The notes under the pieces were generated by a model that did not search any database, was not told the origin of the DNA, and saw nothing but the letters and a program-made list of their open reading frames with translations. From assembly GCA_002633005.1 (NCBI GenBank), contig NMRA01000185.1, positions 431,854-495,853 of the forward strand: a stretch of DNA of 64,000 nucleotides, given 5' to 3'. A program made the position numbers and the translations under genes. Positions 1 to 13,700 of this stretch are shown one piece after another (position 1 is the stretch's first letter; every line of letters begins with the position of its first letter). This stretch comes from Phoronis australis. Lineage: Eukaryota > Phoronida > Phoronidae.

Positions 1-3000
1 ACTGTGATGGTCTGCTTGTAGGGAAAAAATTCCTTACTTAATTTATTTAATTTAATTGTATTTGTGTAAATAAATGTCTGATAATTTATTGCCTAGTTAC
101 ATGCCGTGAAAGGAAATAGTTAGGTGTAGCCGTAGATATAGATAAGATGTTGGAGGAAAGTATTTTTATAGTAGTTTGAAAGTAATTTAAAAATAAACTA
201 TAACAATAATGACAATGTTATTTTGTTGTTAACAAACTGTGTTGTTACTAGCAAGTTAGTGTTAGCGTTTTAATCCACAAGTACGTCCACAATAATTGCG
301 AAGTGTGCATTACTTCTGCTGGGCACGAAGACCCCATACGAACTGGAATTGAATTAAGGGGAACTAAAGATACCCGAAAGAACAAAATTCACAATCATAC
401 ACGGCACGGAGACCGCATGTGGATTACATTTACCATACCACACAAATCAAGGTCAACCTCGCTAACCTCAAATTCTGAAAGTATACAAAATAAGAATTCA
501 CCGCCATGAAGATCCCATACGAATTCTAAAATTATCAGCGACACGAACAAAAAAGAATTTCTCTTCGCAAAAGTTATGAAGTAAAAAATGTCCCTATGTT
601 CACACATGGTCACATTTACCATATGCCTGTTCAATCGCCACGTGGTAACTTTAACTGGGACGATACTTAACACAGCGCTGGGAAACCAGTAGTGTCTATG
701 TAATACTCTAATAAGCTTACTGGGCAGTCACGCTTCAGCCTTGACCGGCAGTCATTTTGCTCTCATTCGTCAGCTGATGAACTGTCCACGTGCTCACTGA
801 CTGACAGTTTACGTTATACAACCGTATGATGACCTTGTGTAAGCCTGACCAGTCGTAAAACAAGCAAGGTCACTGAATCCATGAATCGCGTTATGTTACG
901 TTACCACAAGGCCAGATTGCGTTGCGCCTGGGGTCGGTTCGCGCCGAACAATGGCGTGCTATTCTTGTCTGGGGAGCAGGAATTTTAAGTACGGTGTACT
1001 TTAAGGATTGTGTAAGCCTTTTAAACAGTCTTTATTAAATACATTAAAGTTACCGCAGAAACTACCGTGGGATTTTTGTGCACACGCCCGGTACAGCCCA
1101 GTTGAACTGTAAACATTCACAAAATTTGCAATTTCACAACCTGTATTTCATGGCATGCGCTATGGGCGCATNGGGGGCTCGGAAGGCTCAAGATAGGATT
1201 CCATTTCCGTTGATTGAGGTTCTCAAACTCTTAAATTTTGAATTCGAAAATAGCGCACATAAGCATATCATTAACCTGTGACCTGAGATAGTGAAGGAAA
1301 TAGGAGCCCATCATAGAAAAAAATATGACGAAGCCGATTTTACGAGAGTATAAGGCCGAATTCGATTTCTTCACCTACTAATGCAGGTTGAAATAATATG
1401 TTACCGTCATTTAATGTTTATGATCGTAGCTATTTAAAGCGAAACAAATCAAGTCTTAAATAATGAGAGACTGAAATAATAAGAGAATGAGAGTTTTTAA
1501 AGTAAATCGACGTAGTTCAAATCTTTTCGATAATTATGAAAATGTGTTTGTACTTTACAACAGAACCAATCACTACTCAAATTCCACAAAGCCACGCATG
1601 CCTTCTTTAAACCAACAGTTTTCACTCTCGGGGTAGGCATTCTTGCTTCGCGCGCCTTTTCCAGACGATTAAACATTGTAGTGAGTGCGAATACACAAAG
1701 TCATTTCACAACTCTCACGGGTGGCGTGATTGTGAACAGTAATCCGCAGACAAAAGACTGTGGTTTCACAAGCTTGCTTATGCAAGCAGTGGCTAGAACA
1801 AACTATTTGTACAAGGGGCCTATAATCATTATCCCGTGTATGAGTGGACTGGATTGTACCAGTCCACTACACACCCATTGCCGCCCACAAAGCAAAGACA
1901 TCGCGATCAGTTAAAAATCAAATGACTTTTGAACAGCATGCATAAAGAGAGGTCAACGAAACCTAATGTCGAGTTTTATTTTCTGAATGAAAATAATTAA
2001 AAATAGTTTTAGCTTCATTTTCCAAATGTGACTGGTACGTTTCAGAAATGAAAGCCCATTTCCTGAATAAGACCGAGTTGAAGCAGTCAGTGCAAAATAT
2101 TTCGAGTGAATGACAAGTATAGCTTACATACTAACACAAAGTACCCAAACATTCTGAAACGTCACGCACTGGTACGACGCTGCACCCCCCCCCCCCACCC
2201 GCGTGTTAGCTGTAAAGTGCACGTTGCTTAGGCGCGACAACTGAGATCGCGCTGAGAAAGTCGGTGTAAAAGTCCACGGCTGCAAGGTGCAGATATTGCA
2301 CGCCACAGTAGGAGTTGGCTTGATTTCACCTCCCGGTGAACCCTGCACTGTTATTTATCAATTATAAAGGCAAATTATGCAACCATATGTTCTTAATTCT
2401 AACCTATTAGGTGGACAACAGGTATTCCTTATTTCCTGAAAGGCGGTTCCTGCTGGCATGCCCAATACACACTCTTTTGTGTTTCGGGATTAGAAACCCG
2501 CAGATGTTCCATGAAATCCCAATGAAATTACTATGTAATAGCACCACAACCAATTTGCCAACAACAAGGTAAATTCGGGGATCCAAAAGAAAACGGCATG
2601 CTGGCGTGTTAAGCTGTAAATCCGGGTCAAGCAGTCCACTGAGCAAACAGGCAGTATAGTTCACTGGCCAAGACTTTTGTGAATGAGAAACACATAAATT
2701 TCTAACGCGCGTATTATTTTGACAACGAAACACAATCCCTTGTGAGCGGAATTAAATAATTACGTGCTTCGAACCACAATCAACAAATCTCCGTTTGTTT
2801 ACCTGCATGCACCGTTGGACAATTTGCAAATTGGGAATCTCGCGTACTCGGGTACTCCCAGCCAGCAATTGTTACCTAAGCAAAATTCGCGTAAACAACT
2901 TCAGCGATTTGCAGACTGACTTGTAAACATCAAGACTGCCAACTGAGAAGAAAGAGTGGTTGCGCAACATGCAGGAATTCGACTAGGCAGGACTGTTTGG

Positions 3001-6000
3001 CCGGTTATTGTAACCTAGCCACAACGGCGGCGTTATGTGTACTTCCAAGAAGCACTAACTTCAAAAATGTCGAAATAAGAGACCAGGCATTTACCATTTT
3101 GAGCTACTTAATGCTGAAAATACTGGCTTGGCCAATCAAAAGGATTCTTTATTAAAGCTGCATATCGCCCAGTTCAGATGGCTAAAAACAAGTTGGTCTC
3201 ATATTTCTTACCTTTACAGGATTCTGTTTCCGCAACAAGTTCAACGAAACCATGACCGACAAAAAAGTCTTTTCAGTTTATTTGCGTTGCCCATACACTA
3301 AAATTGCGAATTCGAAATTGACGCATGTGTGCGTTGCACGCGACGTTAAGTATGGAACGGAAATAGATTCACGTCATAGTGAGGAATATTATGCGGAGCA
3401 GATTTTGTGAGAGTAAATGACCTAACTAGTTTTTAGCTAGCTAAACAGGATGGAATGCATGTTTTTAAGTTACTAGGTCCGTGTTTGGTGAATAAGACGA
3501 CCAAAATTCAGTTTAAACCAATTTTCTGTCATACACCGAAACGAAGCACGCTCGTAGTCACACGGAAATCAAAAAAAATCGCTTGTCCTGGCAATGTCCA
3601 ACAATATTCGGTGATCAGATTTTTCCGGGGACCCCGATAACATTTTGCGCGATTATTGTTGGACAATGTAAGGACACGCGACTTAGGCGATTTTGCAACC
3701 ATTATCCGGATAAAGACCATGATTTGCTTCGAAGGCAAAATCGGTCTTAAGCAACGTAAAATACAGGTCCAGCAAAGCATCTCTAATTTGCTAATGAATC
3801 GAAAGTCGTGTCCAAGGGAAACATTTGCGCCTCACGTAATGAAACCAGTTCAAGTATCTTATCAGTGACGAGAGTAATCACGTGAATACCAAGGACTCAT
3901 TATCACTCCACTGAGCTGTGAAGTGCCGGGCCAGTTTCGTCACTGTATCATGACTATGCACGTGTCGCGGAGGCCTACTCACTGACACTGTCGAAACTGA
4001 TGATCATAAAACCTTCTAACCTATTGTATAAACTATGAAAGTAAAACCCCATTTCTCTGAATGTATTGAACAGGTTTAGATAAAAAGCGACACTTAGCTG
4101 CTTTTTTCTCGTGGAACGTTTCCGGTGACGGTGTCTGGCTTTTAGTTGTGCGGGAAATCCTGCGGTTAAATCTAAAGTCGCACGGCCTACGTATTTAAGC
4201 CTGTGCGCCTATATCCGAATGGATATACTTTTTAATTATTTTAGTTTTTGTTTCTGTACATAAGGGCATGGGCACGTCTCTCACTTAGTTTTGAAGCGGA
4301 GGCTTTCCTTGGAAGGAAGATTTCTACAATCCAGTTTTGCACCCTCAGGCCTACACGGAAGCCAAACGTCACTCACAGGTTATTTGAAATACTCCTCGGT
4401 TGTTGTTCAAGTGTTTTGCAAACCGTAAGTTGCGCCTAATCCCAGAACAGGCGCGACTTCCCAAATGCGTGTGCACCGTAGAGATGGCGAACCCACATCT
4501 GGTTTGGATTCCGTTGACGAAAGAATCTCGCGACGGAAGTTAGAGTGATTACGACTTTGGTTTGTAAATATAAAGGGATGTCTCGAGAAGTCTTGTGTGC
4601 TCTTGCGTTTTCGCGAACTTTTCGCGTCTACGAAACTACACCCGGATGCGGGGTCAGTGCATGTACAACATCGAACAAGAATCGCTCAGAAGCCACCTAT
4701 CACCGACGCAACAGACGTTCATGAATGAATTACAATGTCTCGTTTCCACAAAGGAACCCATCCCCAGTTAAGAATTAAATGAATTGAGCACACCCTGTCT
4801 CAATATCGCCTGATAAACATATTTGAGGTGCACAATACACAAACCGACTTTTAAGTTGAAGGAACAGAAGCCATAAACATGACAGGATGCAGATAACGCC
4901 TCTACTGTGTGTGTATTCGCGGATTAAGATTCCGATTACAGGACGCAGACCCTCCAACACCAAGCCAGGACAATAGCACCAGACGGCGAGTTTCCCGCCA
5001 AAACCAGCAAGACACGGAAGGCGGTCTAATGTAAAATACTACCACGTCCATCACCGTTCATCTGTGACCACTATTACTCCCAAATTTCATTAAGTCCCAG
5101 TAATTGCCTTTATGTCGTTAAAACTCCTTTTTTATCACAGATGAGACGTGATTACTGAGTTGGAAAGATCTCACGGTTTGAAATTCCCCGAGACCATGCC
5201 CGGCGCATACAAAAGACACGGCGTGACAGTCAAGTTATAGAGCCTGGTCTCTAGGCAACAACGAACAGCCAGTTCTTCCCACCACGGCAAAAATCAAACA
5301 TACTTTGATTAGGTAATAATTACAGACCCATTTCAAAAAACGGCGAGTGGCCTAAATTAAAATTATTTTTTGTAACGGAAGGCAGGTTTTAAAGCTCCTA
5401 AAAAACGAACAAACATCTTTCACTCTCATCAAAGCGGTCTCGTAATATTTATTAAAGTGTCAGGATTCTATATCAGTCAACAATTCAAGTCACAGCCAAT
5501 GCATAGATAGTGCCAATTTCGAATTTGCGATTTTAGCCAATCTAAAGAGATTTCGCTGACGGTTTAGGTGTTCTTGTTAGAGACAGAAATAGAACCCTAT
5601 CGCGTTAAGGTAAGTTATGAGGCCGACTTTATGAGATAAAATGACAATATTTCATTGACTTTCGATTTTAGGCTACTAAATAGGGCGAAATGCAAGAACA
5701 CTGTTTTCAAATTTGCGGCAGCCGAAGTCTGGTGCAGTATCAGTTGCCGGATTCGACTAATTCCACAAGCGCGCACCCGGCCTTCTATGAGGGGCTCGAA
5801 TTCCTGGCGATGTGGACCTTTACAAACAAAATAGTCAATCGACTAAAAAAGAGAGTACCACGATCGGAGCTGTTCGTGCTGTGAATTTCAATTCTGCGTT
5901 TGCGCCTATTTAATAGACTTTTTATCTCGTTTTCTCGGACTTTTTGTTTCTCTGAGGCGGACCTCAGTTTTTGAACACTTCGCCAAAAGAGGTACCCATT

Positions 6001-6880
6001 CGAGCTCCCCTCCCCCCCAGGATGCGCGCATGTTCCACTGTACACGCCACTGACTTGGGATTACTCGCGAAGCAAACCACGTACGACTGTTGGGACAAAA
6101 CTGAATAGTTTGCACAGGTCAATGTCCACCGTCAACGAACGCACGGCGGGAGTTATCCGGGCCGCAAATCTGAACATTCGCATTGTTATCGACTTGATCA
6201 CGATAGAGGTCCAACGAAATGCATTTTTTACAAACTCGTGGATTTTCTCCCTCACTCGAAACAGTAACGCGCGTACATCGTCTGGCGAATTCCGGTCGGA
6301 CAGAATAGATAAGTCAAAATTAGGATACATGCAATGGAATTCGAACCAAGAATCACATAAGAAACCGGCTATAAAAGAAAAGAATGCGCTTATCTAAAAT
6401 CCCCGATTCGACTGACTGGTTCTGAGGTTCGCGAGGCCCCAGTATGTGGGACAATAGAGATGCTAAACGTGACCAAGTATCACTTCATGGTACATACCGT
6501 ATCACATGAAGATGTCACGTGAACGGTTACGCCTATATTAGGGCATTTTCAATTAGAGGGAAACCAGCACAGCTGATAATTTTTATCCTAAGAGTTATTA
6601 CGTCAGGGCATGAAACAAAGTGTGATACAAAAATAACTAGACTAAAAAGCGAGGCGCATTGTCTCAAAACAATTTAGCATTGGTGCCTAACAACTATAAA
6701 AAACTCAGCAATTGCACCGATAAAAAGACAAATACTTAAAACTCATGTTCAAAGATGACTGTATTATCAAACAGTTGAATACATACAATCACAAGAATGT
6801 TTGGTTTAATGGAAAAACTCAACAAGAATATCCTGTCCAGGAACGTTTTAGGCTGCCATAAACCTCCTTTAGAAACAAAA
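1..6880. other. No recognisable gene or repeat; intergenic or intronic DNA
   Basis: I see no convincing coding segment, RNA gene or dispersed repeat here. Open frames are all below 100 codons, often overlap on both strands and show no family resemblance. CpG is somewhat more frequent than in the rest of the window. The only low-complexity tracts are a C12 run at 2185-2196 and a C-rich stretch near 6006-6019. One undetermined base lies at 1172, next to a G-run, and probably reflects sequencing difficulty. A distal promoter or first exon could be hidden here but nothing in the sequence proves one. Confidence 0.5.
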
Positions 6881-6887
6881 CAAATTT

Positions 6888-7073
6888 TTACTGAAGAGCA
6901 GTTATTAAAAGCACTATGAAGTTGGTCTGGAATTGTCCCTTAGTCAAATTAGGATGTGGTTTCTTGGCTTGGAAAGATTGACAGTTGGTAATATGGTGAT
7001 ACCAGGCTCCACAAGTTGGCTTGTCACAGTAGCTCTTTTTATGTGCCCAGCATGGTCTCGCGAATCCACGCAA
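6888..7073 (-). pseudogene. Cys/His-rich fragment resembling part of a PHD-type finger
   Basis: The minus-strand frame contains PCWAHKKSYCDKPTCGAWYH followed by HITNC: a CD-x3-C-x2-WYH-x4-C arrangement. This resembles the second half of a PHD finger, whose usual form is CD-x-C-x2-W[YF]H-x2-C. PHD-like fingers of this kind occur in chromatin proteins and in the N-terminal regions of many invertebrate non-LTR retrotransposons. The first zinc-binding half is incomplete (one Cys visible), the C-C and H-C spacings are looser than usual, and no reverse transcriptase or other retroelement coding sequence is visible nearby. I read it as a decayed retroelement fragment; an exon of a cellular gene or chance are alternatives. 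Confidence 0.3.
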
Positions 7074-7079
7074 GTTCCA

Positions 7080-9100
7080 AGCTCAACGATAATTTCTCAC
7101 CTGAGTTAGGGAACATGAGATCAGTCTTATAATATTAAATGGTTCACTAAAATCAGATCATTTTCTTAGGAGGAGCCTGGGTTCTTAGCTACTTTAAGGA
7201 AATGACAGAAATCAAGAAAATTAGGTTTCAAGAACAAAAATTTGCCAATCAAACCAAAAGCAGAAAAATGCATTGCTTTGCCCCTCAACACCAGCCACTT
7301 GTTCTGCCCTGCTTCAACAGAGCAGTTGTGTGCATTTCAAAATGAGCAGAACACTGTTATATTTGGTTCACATTACAATGAATAGCAATAACTCTTTACT
7401 GGACAATGTTACTTCCTTGTTAGCACAATGTAATAACTCAAACTGGCTGACTGTGTTCAATCTATGTACTGTTGACTCAGTGGTAAGCAACAATAATACA
7501 GCTCTGAGTGAAATGTAATCACCCAGACAAACAGACAATGATACATCAACATTGTTTTACAGCCAATGCTGGTTGGCATCCCTGATTATTTCCTAGTTCT
7601 CTGAGTAAAATTCTACATGCGGTCAAACAGAAAATTGCTTTTTAGTGGTGATACTTTTCTGATTATTTTCCCTGTGCATGTCTCCCAGGGCATTCCCATT
7701 ACAAAAAAAACTTTCATTTGGTTTAAACTCCAGAGGACAACGGTGGTTTCTAACTTGAGGCTAAATCCTGACAGACATCAATCAAGCCCATTGTTAAGAG
7801 TTCCCAGGTAACAGAGAACTAAAACCTAAAGCACATATTTTGTAAAAATGATTCTACCCTACCATTTTGCAAGTAATTCAATTAACGGAGTCAAGCAATT
7901 AAAAAAATCATCAGTTTTAGTTGACAATATATCAAATTATTTTAGCCAGTGTTTCAACTACCAATGCAATAGGAACTTAGATTGACTTCTTGATAAAAAG
8001 ACTTCTTGATCACACCAGTTTTTGTACTAATCTAGTACTGCTAAAGTACAAGATGTAGTGAAAGGGGTGAGCGGACGAGTTTTTCATGAGACATGCAGTG
8101 AAAGCTCATTCAGTGGGAGTTGCCACCGACCAGAGTTGTAGGGTCCGTGCCATGGAGATGCACGTCATTCAATCCCTTCATTACAGTTTCAGGTGGGCTT
8201 CACTGAGGCATGCAGTAACTTCTTCCTAAAATGTAAAAAGTATAGAAAAACAGTCCCAGTAAGCTAGGGTAGTTTTAAAACGAAGAAATTTGATTTATCT
8301 ATTAAACTCAAATTCATTGCAAGTTATTTATAAACATTGCGATGAGGATACCGATTATCATTGTTTCAGTTGCCAGAGTTTCATATTTCAATATTACTAT
8401 CAAAGTTTATTAACATTTGCAATATATAGGGTTACTACTTTGAACCTCTTTATATGATACAAAAGTGCTTTGTCATCTGAACACCAGGGAGTATCTAAGT
8501 CAATGGCAAGTCAAATACAGCTTTATGTCTGTTTTAGTACACGCTAACTGTGCCTCCTTTGGACGTGCCTGCTGTGTCAGTTCAATGTCCTATATATTAC
8601 CATACTGGTATGCCAGACAAGACTGGAAAACAGGTCTTCTGAAAATAGCACAGGGCGGGAAGATTTAACCAGGTTTATCTGATCATTACAGATGTGTAAT
8701 ACAATTGAAAACTAAACAAAAAAAAAACAATCATCAACAGTTGTCAAGCAGTGTGAGGTCAAACACTGAATTTAGTCAAAACAAGCTTTTTCTGTTTCTC
8801 AAATACTTGAGACATTGTGACGGTGTTATGTAATCTGGTTATCTGGTCATTAATCACTAGACAAAATATAAATTGCCCATCTCCATTTTAGTAAATGAAA
8901 CAAGGCATTATTGGGGGATGAAACTGGTCTATAATTTTCCAAGAAAGTTGTCTAGGAACAAACAGTTAGCATGATTTTGTCCAAGCAAAACCAGCTGCAC
9001 CCTTGAAGACATAGTCCAATACTCTTAAAAATGTTCAATTCAAATAAAAAAATATATTAGACCAAACATTTCGAAACAAGGTCTCTTTTTTGCACGTACA
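7080..9100. other. No recognisable feature
   Basis: AT-rich sequence with only short open frames on both strands. A small direct repeat (GACTTCTTGAT) occurs twice around 7985-8010. A conserved-looking, more GC-rich patch lies at about 8060-8215, but I find no frame with supporting splice signals in it. Confidence 0.45.
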
Positions 9101-9107
9101 AAAATGA

Positions 9108-9180
9108 AAGAGAACCAGCTTGAGACATTGGATATTCAGTGGAGAAAACTGGTTCTCAAAATTCAGGACTCCTCAGTGTA
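9108..9180 (+). repeat. Short hairpin repeat, family 'GAGAACCAG', copy 1
   Basis: The left arm AGAGAACCAGCTT and right arm AACTGGTTCTCAAAATTC form an inverted repeat around a core ending in ATTCAGTGGAGA. The same arms and core recur near 53,456-53,549 and 56,381-56,437, so this is a dispersed family rather than a chance hairpin. The left arm of this copy is the most diverged. No coding capacity. Likely a tiny MITE-like or foldback element. Confidence 0.6.
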
Positions 9181-9904
9181 GTGACTATTACCAAAAACAA
9201 ATACAAAACTCTGACAATCGTTAGGCGAAAAAATCTTAACTCTCGCACAGATATGATACCGGTAAGTGGTTTCACCTGAAACGCGCTAACCTGTCTACGC
9301 CCTATTGCTTCATTCATTTTATTACAATAGTCGACCTTGATTTTTTGCAGATAAGAGCAGATAAGAATAATCTGGAACCAAGCACTTGATAAAGCGTCCA
9401 AGAGGTAATTAACTACATGCAACCAACATGCAAGCAATGCGTGACAACATGTGACTGGGTGTCCAAGTTCTTTAAGTACATTCAGATAAACTCAAAGCCA
9501 GGGACAAATGATTTGTCCTAATCTGGGCCACGTTTATCACCCCTGTGACAACTGTAGAGCAGAAGGTAACAGTATGCCTGTAGGATTGCTGCGGGTAAAT
9601 TGTTCCAGACAAAACACCTACACATCTACCGAATGCACTTATTAATAATCCGTGACATCACACCGCCATATTTATATCCCTCAGCTGTCACCGTCGGAGA
9701 TAACGTGGATAGGTCTGTTATTAGCCAAGCATCATTGCCAGTGCACCACATGACGAAAATAGGCCAGAAATAGACAACACTATCATTATTCAATCCTTAA
9801 AAACTTTTTTATCAGTGTACAGTGAATGAGCTAAAAGTCTGATAACAGTTCATCAAGTGCTATTGTAAAATCTTGTCTATTTCAGACAAAAACGATCAAC
9901 AAAC

Positions 9905-10046
9905 TTACCATTTTTCAAAGTTACCATTTCTCAAAGTTACCATTTCTCAAAGTTACCATTTTTCAAAGTTACCATTTTTCAAAGTTACCATTTTCCAAAT
10001 TTACCATTTTTCAAAGTTACCATTTTTCAAAGTTTCACTTTTCAAA
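9905..10046. repeat. Minisatellite, 16-bp unit, about 8.5 copies
   Basis: Eight consecutive 16-bp units of TTACCATTTTTCAAAG run from 9905 to 10032, followed by a partial ninth. Units 2 and 3 have TTTCTC instead of TTTTTC, and unit 6 is TTACCATTTTCCAAAT. The period is not a multiple of three, so the 60-codon frame spanning it (YHFSKLPF-type repeats) is an artefact of the repeat and not a gene. Confidence 0.95.
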
Positions 10047-10148
10047 TTCTTCTAACATTGTTGTGAAAATTTTCAAAATATTTTCTGATGGCAGCTACAA
10101 TACAGAATTGAGAAGCGTAAAGCATTTAACTTCATGCTACACCAAGCC

Positions 10149-10283
10149 GTGAGAACAACCTTCACAGACCTCGCAACACCACGACTAGCCTAGGTGAGAA
10201 CAGCCTTCACAGACCTCGCAACACCAAGACTAGCCTAGGTGAGAACAGCCTTCACAGACCTCGCAACACCAAGACTAGCCTAG
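10149..10283. repeat. Minisatellite, 45-bp unit, 3 copies
   Basis: Three tandem 45-bp units start at 10149, 10194 and 10239, each beginning GTGAGAACA and ending GACTAGCCTAG. Copies 2 and 3 are identical; copy 1 differs at two bases (AACAACC for AACAGCC and CCACG for CCAAG), suggesting the last duplication is recent. It sits about 100 bp downstream of the 16-bp minisatellite. Confidence 0.95.
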
Positions 10284-10490
10284 GCGAGGTGCTTTGCCCC
10301 AGCCAAGCACTAAGTCAAGCCTATTCTTAAGGCATGCCAGAGTTAACTGAGCCTTAAATCTTAGGTGGCAAGAACTGTGCAGGTAATTATTTCTGCCAGA
10401 TTAGGTTTATTGTAAGGAAACACCAAGGTCATGGCAATGCAATGTCTGCAGGTGATGGGATGAGTGGGGTGTAGCTTTTGTAAGGGCAAC

Positions 10491-10766
10491 TTGTGTCTCG
10501 ATGCCTTTTATGAAAAAATGAGAAAACACAATTTCACTTTTCCGTCATATTACCGTATGTGCTAAATCGTTGAGATTTTAGCGATCCTATTGAAGATTAA
10601 CCGGAATGATAAAAATCAGAAGCCCAATAATTGTTAATCTTTGAAGAAGAAGCGAACTCACTTGATTCTTTTCAGTGATCGTGAGTATGGGAATATCTCA
10701 ATGATTTACAGCACAAGACGACGACAAGTGAAATTTCATTTTCTCATTTTTCATAAAAGACACAAA
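10491..10766. mobile_element. Foldback / MITE-like element with ~80-bp inverted arms
   Basis: The left arm (about 10491-10580) and the right arm (about 10688-10766) are inverted copies: both contain TTTTATGAAAAA, ATGAGAAAA, AATTTCACTT and a GTGCT..AAATC.TTGAGAT block at matching positions, with small indels between them. About 105 bp of unique sequence forms the loop. There is no open frame. Exact ends and a target duplication could not be fixed. The structure fits a non-autonomous DNA transposon or foldback element. Confidence 0.6.
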
Positions 10767-10799
10767 CCATCAAATGAATGCTTTTCCATGTTCTAACCC

Positions 10800-13700
10800 T
10801 GCATCAGAGTTATCGTGACGACCAGACAACATCTTAAAAATTGATGGGCCTACGTAATAACGTGGCCAATTGTGGCATTTACTTTTGTTCGAAACTGATG
10901 AAATTTCACTGCATTAATAGTGCACAGCGTTGAACAATCAGACTCACCAGCCTGAGATAAACAGGCTAACTCTCCAGACTGCACTGACCTTCTCTTGATG
11001 GCGGACACACCTGGAACACACGTAGTAATATCCAGGTCATGTGATTCTGAGCCAGACGAGACGACAACTCAAATAGAACAAAAATCTTTTTAATACAACA
11101 CACATTAGGTATTACTTTACATAACCACTACCATGGCCCCTAGCAAGTACAAAGTTTGTTGCACAATCAGGCTTCAAGGTACATGTGTTATACTGCCAGC
11201 TTGACACTACCAACCGGTTCTATCACCTATTAGCTAATTAGCTGGTGAAAGTTTTTATACGACAAAACGCACCGTGCCTGTTTTTCATATTCATATCTTT
11301 TTCAGTTATGAAATTCTAACAGCTGCTATGGCACAACAAGTTTTTATTGAGAATCTCTAATCATGATTACAGATTTTCGTGCAGCAATCACGAAAAATTA
11401 ACAATTTTTTCCGGTTAATTCAAGCTAATGGTAACAATGCAGAAAATGGAAGTGGTTTTGCGTAGTCTTCACAGAAGTTTCTACTTACGAAAATTCTGCA
11501 TAAGCGGAGCCAGATTCTCCTTCCGTACAGTAAAATCTCACCAAATAAGGGCATGATACGACGACCAAGAGAAATTTTAGTAAAAATAGTAAAAATAAAA
11601 CGACAAGCGTCAGAACGAAAATATATTAAAATATTCACCAAGTTTAGAGCAATGCCTCTTTGTCAAGGGTACGATACTATTTCATATTCTTATCGGTACG
11701 TAACTGCATGGCATTACAGCCTCTATTTGATTTATTTATTACGAGAAATTTCACTTTCTTACTTTTTCATAAAATATGTGTAGTATGGCCATTATGGCAA
11801 ACCTTCCTCAAACACCATGGCAACCATCGGAAAATATTTTGAAAAATTGTGGGCATTCACAAAATATAAGAAAAGCTTGAAAAAGGGAAAAATAGTAAAT
11901 TTGGCAATTAGATTTTACCGAAACTGGAAAGATATTTTTACCATATACTTAAGTGGTTGAACTGCAGAGATAGACAGGCCCACAACAATTGTCATTGACC
12001 AGTAGAACCTCCAGCAACACCCACCTCAGTAAATACAGATCAGAACAAAAATGGAGGCTGTGTGGTGAGTCGCTAATGCAACCCTGGGCCTGCAGCCAAG
12101 CATTCATAGGGGTGGGGGCTTCAAGTTCTGTGGAGGTGTCAGACAGGCTATTATGCGGGTAACTCATTGTTTCAATCACATCAACAAATTTCCTCCTCAA
12201 AAGTACTCAACCAGCGTACTTATGTGAATTATTGTTTGTGTAAAAGTTAACTGAATCTTACTAAATAATATCCAGGTACAACTAGCCTACAAATAAAAAG
12301 CGATATCAAAAGGGTAATGATTGTACAGTTGGATTCCCGCACGATATACACAGAAAATTCATAGTGAAGATGCAAGGAAATAATTCCGTGGGCATTATGC
12401 GGCAGCTAAAAATGATAGTTTGCAGGCTAAAAATAGCTCTGCAATTGTTACACAACAACCGGTGTGACGGAAAGTTAAGTCAAGCCCTGATGACTTGTGT
12501 GAAAGCGCAACTATGAATTATAAAACAGCACACTGTATTGGGTGCACAACTCTAGACACCACCTGCAGCTGAATAAGTTGTTTACGACTTTATACAGATG
12601 GATTTGGATTTGAAATAGGCCAAGGTATTCAATGGATCCAAAGCTACAGGGGGTGGGATGTAGGTGGGTTACTTAAGGGGGATGACCATTAAATTTCAAA
12701 CAACATAGGAATGAATTAAAAGTAATGACATCCAAGTAGAATTTTCTAAAAAATTCTACACTATGGTAGTACGTAGGCTGCATACAAAAAGGCATGCTTT
12801 GGTAATTTTTTACCATATAATTTACCACAGGATATTTTTGCTGAACAAGTGTTTCTAGCGAGCAAATTGTCTGGTGTACTACCGAATGATTGCACCCCAG
12901 GGCTAAATTTATTGAAGAACAGAATGCATTAACGATTATGGTAAAAAATCTCCAGTTTGAGACAATACAAATGTTAATATTAGAAATAGGCAATAATGGC
13001 CATCCCAAAATCAAGAATTGACTGACATCAAACTATCATACACCTAGGCGTTACACACTATGGGGACGTGCAAGAGTTGCTGCTAGTTTTGAGGATTCAT
13101 AAAGAGCGTAATCTATTCTCAGACTCGATACCAAGCGTAGTGTCCGATATTTAAGAAATACAATGAACGCCAAAATCACTTGTGTCCCAATCTTCAGAAT
13201 CAAGGAAATTCAATTTCAGCTTGAATTTCGTTGACTAAATTTTTGAGATGGCTCATTAACTGGAGATTTTTTTACCGTAAGCGTTTTGACAACTGGAAAG
13301 CACAGGTTGTTGATAAGCCAACTGGCCTCACGTGATTTCTTCATGATAACTTGGCCACCACAAATCCAATTGAGCACTGAACTCACACCACATTACAGCT
13401 GGGGTGGATTGGGTTGGCTTTGCAACACTGGTCCACAAAAGCCCCCATGCACCAGCATGACTTTTAACTATATCTTAATATCTTCAGATCATCTAATTAG
13501 TAATGAGCACAAAATGTTTGTCAAAAAATTCTAACTTGCTGATAAACCTGACCTATACCCTTATGGCAACTGATCTTACAGGTGTTTTTCAGGTAACAGT
13601 GGTGTATAGAGCAGCATTGCATTATTCACCTGTTAAATTCAAACTTGCATGACTTGTCATTTTTGGCTGTTTTTGCCTGACTGAACATCATCAATGAACA

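Noticed and set aside
9873-10055. 60-codon frame with YHFSKLPFFKV repeats
   Set aside because: Encoded by a 16-bp minisatellite whose period is not a multiple of three; translation in three frames simply cycles.
12030-12075. Plus-strand first exon ATGGAGGCTGTGTG/GTGAGT
   Set aside because: Good donor but only four codons and no supporting promoter or downstream exon.
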